Shown piece after piece: positions 14,801 through 17,273 of a DNA stretch of 17,273 nucleotides. A program made the translations under genes and the position numbers. The number at the start of each line of letters is the position of its first letter. Position 1 is the stretch's first letter. Source of the stretch: Aquabacterium sp. (GTDB taxonomy: Bacteria > Pseudomonadota > Gammaproteobacteria > Burkholderiales > Burkholderiaceae_C); NCBI GenBank assembly GCA_030654555.1, contig JAURXG010000385.1, positions 1 through 17,273 of the forward strand. Direction: 5' to 3'. Below the pieces are notes generated by a model. That model saw nothing but the letters and a program-made list of their open reading frames with translations, did no database searches and was not told the origin of the DNA.

Positions 14801-17273
14801 CTGGCCTGCGGCCACCGTGCCGCTGGCGCGGTACAGCCAGGCCTCGTTGGCATCGACCAGGTTGTCGCGGTCGAGGTCGCCGACGTTGAACGGGGTGCCG
14901 GTGGCCAGCACCGCCGCGGGCGTGAAGTCGTCGGTGCTCAGCGCCGGTGTGCCGGCGTCGTCGCGCAGCGTCGCGACCGCGAAGGCCGTGCTGCCGGTGT
15001 TGATGACCTGGTAGGTCCAGACCACCGTGCTGCCCACCGTCAGGATCGGACCGGTGGCGAAGTCGGCGTCCTCGTAGGCCGTCGGCGCCAGCGGGTTGGC
15101 CGCGTTGACGGCCTTCTCCAGCCGCACGCTCACCGCCGGCGGCGGCGGCGTCTGCACACCCAGGTAATGGGCCGGATCGTCGTCCTGCACGGCGGTGCCG
15201 CTGGTCGCGCCGGTGGCCGTGATGTTGGCCAGGTTGGCGTAGGGCCCCAGCACGGCCTGGTAGCCGCCGGCCGACGTGCCGGCCGAGGTGAAGCGCCAGG
15301 CTTCGCCGATGTCGAGCAGGTGGTCGCGGTCGGCATCGCCGATGTTGAAGACCGAGCCACCGACCGTGACCGTGACGGCCGCCGGCGTGAAGTCGTCACC
15401 CGTCACGCCGGGCGTGCCGGCATCGTCGACGAGGGCGCCGAGCTGGAGCGCCTCGGCCCCGTCGTTGAACACCTGGTAAGTCCAGGTGATGGGCGTGCCG
15501 ACCAGCAGCGTCGGGCCGGGGGCGCTGTCGGCGTCCTCGGCCGCGGTGGGCTGCATCGGGTCGAGCGCATTGATGGCCTTCTCGAGGCGGATCGCCGGCG
15601 CGCTGACGCCGTTGCCGTTGTAGTAGGCCAGGTCGTCGTCGCTCACCGGGTTGCCGGCGGCCGAGGTGCCGATCACGCTGGCCAGGTGCCGCTGCGGACC
15701 GGCCTTGGCCTGCACGCCGGCGGGCGCGGCGTAGAGCCAGACCTCGCCGATTTCCAGCAACTGGTCGCCGTCGTCGCCGCTGACATAGCGGGGTGCGAAG
15801 TCGTCGCTCAGGTCGGCCGGCGTGCCGGCATCGTCGAGCACCAACACGTCGCCGATCGCCAGGCCGTCCGGGCTGTCATTGCTGACCAGGTAGGTCAGCG
15901 TCAGCGACGAGCCGGCCGGCAAGCCCGGGCCGAGCGGCAGGTCGGCGTCCTCGGCCGCTGTCGGCAGCAGCGGGTTGGCGGCGTTGATCGCGTTCTCGAT
16001 GCGGATCACCGCGCTGTCGGGCACGCCAGGCACACCGCCGCTGGGCGTGCTGCCATGCTCGGTCTGCAACGGGGCGAGCGTGCGGTCGTCTTCCTTGCCG
16101 CCGCTGTCGTCGTAGCGGGCATGGCCGTTGCCGGGCTGCGGATCGCGCGGGGCGCCATGCTGCTGATTCCACTCGGGGTCGTGCTGCGTCACCAGGCCGA
16201 TCTCGCCATGCGGCTCGGTCAGCGAGCGGTCGGCGCCGCCGGCGGTGGCCAGGTCGGTGATGAACTGCAGCGTGTGCGGCGCGAGCAAGCGGTTGATGGT
16301 GGGCGCACCGAAGCGGGCAAACGGCACGACGAAGCTGTTGAACTCGCCGGTCCAGTCGAACATGCGGTCGTGGCCACTGTTGGCGATCAGCACGTCCAGC
16401 CCGCCGCCGCCGTAGGCGAAGTCGCCCGTGCCGCCGGTGGTCTGCACCTCGGTGGCGTCGTCGGGCACGTCGTTGAGGCCGCCGTTGGTGTCGAGGTTGT
16501 CGTCGAGCTGGTGGTAGTCGTCGCCCAGGCCGCCGAACAGCCGGTCGTGGCCGGTGCCGCCGAACAGCGCGTCGTGGCCACCGTCGCCGAAGATCCAGTC
16601 CTTGCCGTCCTCGATCAGGACGCCGCGGTCGAAGGCCTCGAAGTTCAGCAGGAAGCCGGCCACCTTCAGCATCGGTGCGTCGGCGTCGTAGAAGTCGAGC
16701 TTGCGCGTGACGGTGTCGTACTGGAACGGTGCCGCGGTGGCGGCGCGCACGTCGTCGAAGAAGGGCGGCAGCGCCTCGGCACCCGACAGCGCGTCGTTGC
16801 CGTCGCCGCCGTGGATGAAGTCGTCGCCCAGCCCGCCGTAGACGGTGTCGTCGCCGCCCTGCTGCTCCCAGGCCAGCAGGTTGACGGTCTTCTTCAGGTA
16901 GCCGTTCAGGTCGACCCAGGCGCCGGTGAACGGGCCGGGCAGCTCGATCAGGTGCTCGGTGCTGGCAACGATGCCGTACAGCGGCTCGGCCACGCCGTTG
17001 CGGCTGGTGCTGAGGCGGCCATCGTCGCCGAGCAGGCCGTCCTCGCCGCTGCCGCCGAACAGCCGGTCGCTGCCGGTGCCGCCGTAGAGGTCGTCGTCCC
17101 AGCCGTCGCCGTAGAGCACGTCGTTGCCACGCCCGCCGTGCACGATGTCGTCACCGTCCTCGGCCTTGACCAGGTCGTTGCCGCCGATGGCGGCGGCGTC
17201 GTTGCCGGGCGTGTAGTCCAGCAGGTCGAAGGTGCGCACGACGATGCGGTCGGTGCTGCGCAACTCGGTGCGT
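11858..17273 (-). CDS. Giant exported repeat protein: RTX, DUF11-like repeats, metzincin-like C-terminus (N-terminus outside window)
   Basis: The frame is open to the right edge and the codons before the TTG at 17263 continue it, so the N-terminus is missing. Residues are numbered from that TTG (1801 shown). RTX-like glycine-aspartate repeats occur at about 20-80, 135-165 and 220-300. Seven DUF11-like repeats span 419-1415. Residues about 1422-1560 form a domain starting GRMTGGG and containing the only two cysteines seen (C1447, C1475). Residues about 1575-1705 look like a metzincin-type protease, with GWGWFVDRMPQDDREF before HELGHVLGLGH (1678-1688) and a nearby Met (GVMG, M1694). The tail (about 1730-1801) has IDWSASSL and NWQDRFVSHLG. 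The very high Asp/Gly content and near lack of cysteine fit a secreted, calcium-stabilised surface or matrix protein. It lies upstream of, and co-oriented with, the export-like genes and is their probable substrate. Confidence 0.9.
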   Translation of the reverse strand, partial: RTELRSTDRIVVRTFDLLDYTPGNDAAAIGGNDLVKAEDGDDIVHGGRGNDVLYGDGWDDDLYGGTGSDRLFGGSGEDGLLGDDGRLSTSRNGVAEPLYGIVASTEHLIELPGPFTGAWVDLNGYLKKTVNLLAWEQQGGDDTVYGGLGDDFIHGGDGNDALSGAEALPPFFDDVRAATAAPFQYDTVTRKLDFYDADAPMLKVAGFLLNFEAFDRGVLIEDGKDWIFGDGGHDALFGGTGHDRLFGGLGDDYHQLDDNLDTNGGLNDVPDDATEVQTTGGTGDFAYGGGGLDVLIANSGHDRMFDWTGEFNSFVVPFARFGAPTINRLLAPHTLQFITDLATAGGADRSLTEPHGEIGLVTQHDPEWNQQHGAPRDPQPGNGHARYDDSGGKEDDRTLAPLQTEHGSTPSGGVPGVPDSAVIRIENAINAANPLLPTAAEDADLPLGPGLPAGSSLTLTYLVSNDSPDGLAIGDVLVLDDAGTPADLSDDFAPRYVSGDDGDQLLEIGEVWLYAAPAGVQAKAGPQRHLASVIGTSAAGNPVSDDDLAYYNGNGVSAPAIRLEKAINALDPMQPTAAEDADSAPGPTLLVGTPITWTYQVFNDGAEALQLGALVDDAGTPGVTGDDFTPAAVTVTVGGSVFNIGDADRDHLLDIGEAWRFTSAGTSAGGYQAVLGPYANLANITATGATSGTAVQDDDPAHYLGVQTPPPPAVSVRLEKAVNAANPLAPTAYEDADFATGPILTVGSTVVWTYQVINTGSTAFAVATLRDDAGTPALSTDDFTPAAVLATGTPFNVGDLDRDNLVDANEAWLYRASGTVAAGQYVNNGVVTVRDPASVATASASDPAYHYGSQAGLQVVKAVNATKPLAPTVAEDANSPATPVVLAAGSTVVFSYAVRNTGTDALATVTLVDDNGTIGVTGDDFVPAPVTITAGGQVYNTGDGNKNGLLDRTETWLYSASRSVGAGAYTNYATASGTNVRTQGLVRDDDPANLFGAVVGIDLEKAINAVDPLHPTAAEDADQPLFPVMLNLGTAVTFTYLLSNTGNGAVTVNALTDDAGTPGTTSDDFSPAPVLSAGFNIGDLDHDKLLDVGEVWRFTSVGTSAGGATAEAGLHTNTATATGTDGRTGRTATDVDTASYFGQAGAVRVEKAINAEHPSAPTRYEDADVATGPVLAVGTPTVWTYQVFNQSGIALDIVDLVDSDGFSPVYVSGDTNPDGRLDPEEVWLFTSAGVTGAPTAALAGQHANTVTVTADGGGVRHTDDDPAHYFGTTVTATTGIRIVKAINALDPEHPTVQEDANDALDPVVLIQGAVPAYSFLVTNLGTHALKDIVLTDDAATDRPGDDFRPVPVQRGANIAGDTDKDGLLDPGETWLYTSAGVYTIAPVSGAYVNVAQVSGKDVITGTTVHDDDVAHFVVALPAHTMGRMTGGGIIFTDDGMRVTHGFELHCDVDIGPNNLEVNFDKNSFHLEAVTAMACYDDPRLDPLPRPAPFDTLIGEGVGRFNNKAGYTIRFTLTDNGEPGNTDFAQFEIRDPQGRLVLFVAGNLHNGNQQAHPENKTAALLQAAAAPVETVGAVPTLQAAQLAAVVAQARHEWVDAGVGAALLAQLDAVQVRIADLPGLTLGQAEGGLITLDRDAAGWGWFVDRMPQDDREFALGAQGLVATAGPAAGRMDLLSVLTHELGHVLGLGHGDDGVMGQSLQAGHRSTAAGEAASGGVDLAALTTPSAATAPAAAPVFSIDWSASSLREIAAPVTVARAKPLNWQDRFVSHLGATPQRLDPNASLRLHLDVAPRVSAKPGVVGD
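12200..12232 (-). other. Metzincin-type zinc-binding motif HExxHxxGxxH
   Basis: The codons encode HELGHVLGLGH with the three zinc-ligand histidines, the catalytic glutamate and the conserved glycine all intact. A methionine six residues later (GVMG) could be the Met-turn, although the spacing is short compared with many metzincins. This suggests an active or formerly active metalloprotease domain near the C-terminus of the giant protein. Confidence 0.8.
12584..13000 (-). other. GRMTGGG domain of the giant protein
   Basis: This domain lies between the last DUF11-like repeat and the metzincin-like domain. It starts MGRMTGGGIIFTDDG and includes RVTHGFELHCD, PNNLEVNF, APFDTLIGEGVGRFNNKAG and a DNGEPGNTDFAQFEI segment, ending near NLHNGNQQAHPE. 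I recall similar segments in other large secreted bacterial proteins but cannot name a characterised function. The predicted fold is all-beta, with one possible disulfide (C1447-C1475). Confidence 0.55.
13019..16009 (-). repeat. Seven tandem DUF11-like repeats with EF-hand-like loops
   Basis: Repeat units, from N- to C-terminus: 15605-16009, 15134-15595, 14708-15133, 14276-14707, 13838-14275, 13439-13837 and 13019-13438, each about 133-154 residues. Each opens with a variant of EKAINAxxPxxPTxxEDAD, continues with a WTYxVxNxG Ig-like core and DDAGTPxxxxDDFxP, then a GDxDxDxLLDxGExW loop, and usually ends in DDDPAHYFG. The loop fits a 12-residue EF-hand spacing (acidic or Asn at 1, 3, 5 and 9, Glu at 12) in repeats 2-7; in repeat 1 position 1 is Gly. 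Repeat 6 lacks most of the DDAGTP...DDF segment. The repeats are diverged in protein sequence, implying old duplications. Confidence 0.88.
16364..16606 (-). repeat. RTX-like repeat block 3
   Basis: Glycine-aspartate nonapeptide-like repeats (GDGGHDALFGG, TGHDRLFGG, LGDDY, then GGTGDFAYGG and GGLDVLIAN) at residues about 220-300. The series is interrupted by an Asp/Asn-rich insert (about 251-275). It is predicted to form a Ca-binding beta-roll. Confidence 0.75.
16769..16861 (-). repeat. RTX-like repeat block 2
   Basis: Short glycine-aspartate block (QQGGDDTVYGGLGDDFIHGG, then DGNDALSG) at residues about 135-165, matching the GGxGxDxLx nonapeptide consensus. Confidence 0.78.
17024..17206 (-). 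repeat. RTX-like repeat block 1
   Basis: Six or so nonapeptide-like repeats at residues about 20-80 (GGNDLVKAE, DGDDIVHGG, RGNDVLYGD, GWDDDLYGG, TGSDRLFGG, SGEDGLLGD). They fit the RTX Ca-binding consensus. The block lies on the N-terminal side of the DUF11-like array rather than at the extreme C-terminus, where RTX repeats usually flank a type I secretion signal. The series may continue beyond the window edge. Confidence 0.85.

Noticed and set aside
13019..16009. CRISPR-like or transposon repeats suggested by the periodic sequence
   Set aside because: The roughly 430-base period is coding and reflects protein-level DUF11-like repeats. There are no short identical repeats with unique spacers and no terminal inverted repeats.

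Overview
The window is very GC-rich coding DNA with tight gene packing and many long spurious antisense frames. The protein families (SapC-type protein, SecA paralogue, HlyD adaptors, giant repeat exoprotein) suggest a high-GC betaproteobacterium of the Burkholderiales (Leptothrix/Rubrivivax/Sphaerotilus-like). This assignment is an inference from gene content and composition; there is no rRNA or marker gene to confirm it.

Plus strand, 1-3841. A partial helical protein of unknown function (2-1006) overlaps by a GTGA junction a DUF4062 plus HEAT-repeat protein (1003-2019). DUF4062 proteins often occur in STAND/NACHT-type conflict or signalling architectures, so the pair could be part of such a locus that begins left of the window. 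After a short gap with terminator-like hairpins comes a two-gene unit: a CSC-motif permease of the UPF0718/ArsP-like family (2135-3580) and a 78-residue thioredoxin-fold CxxC protein (3605-3841). This is a known pairing for metal or metalloid efflux.

Minus strand, 17273 down to 3871. Six co-oriented genes read leftward. The first is a giant exported protein, at least 1804 residues here, whose N-terminus lies beyond the window. Its visible part has RTX-like Ca-binding repeats, seven DUF11-like Ig-type repeats each carrying an EF-hand-like loop, a GRMTGGG domain and a C-terminal metzincin-like HExxHxxGxxH domain. A 192-base gap with a UUCG-loop hairpin follows. Then come a SapC-family protein, a GAF-GAF-TM-HlyD fusion, a PqqD-M50 protease-HlyD fusion, a C-terminally truncated SecA paralogue and a small periplasmic HlyD-type adaptor. 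The last two overlap by ATGA.

The most interesting item is this five-gene set beside the giant exoprotein. It has a motor-like SecA paralogue without the parts that push polypeptide through SecYEG, a membrane metalloprotease carrying a peptide-recognition (PqqD) domain, and three separate HlyD-type adaptors. No ABC transporter, RND pump or TolC gene is visible. I infer a non-canonical export, processing or surface-display system for the giant protein. That is a hypothesis from linkage and domain logic, not a demonstrated function.
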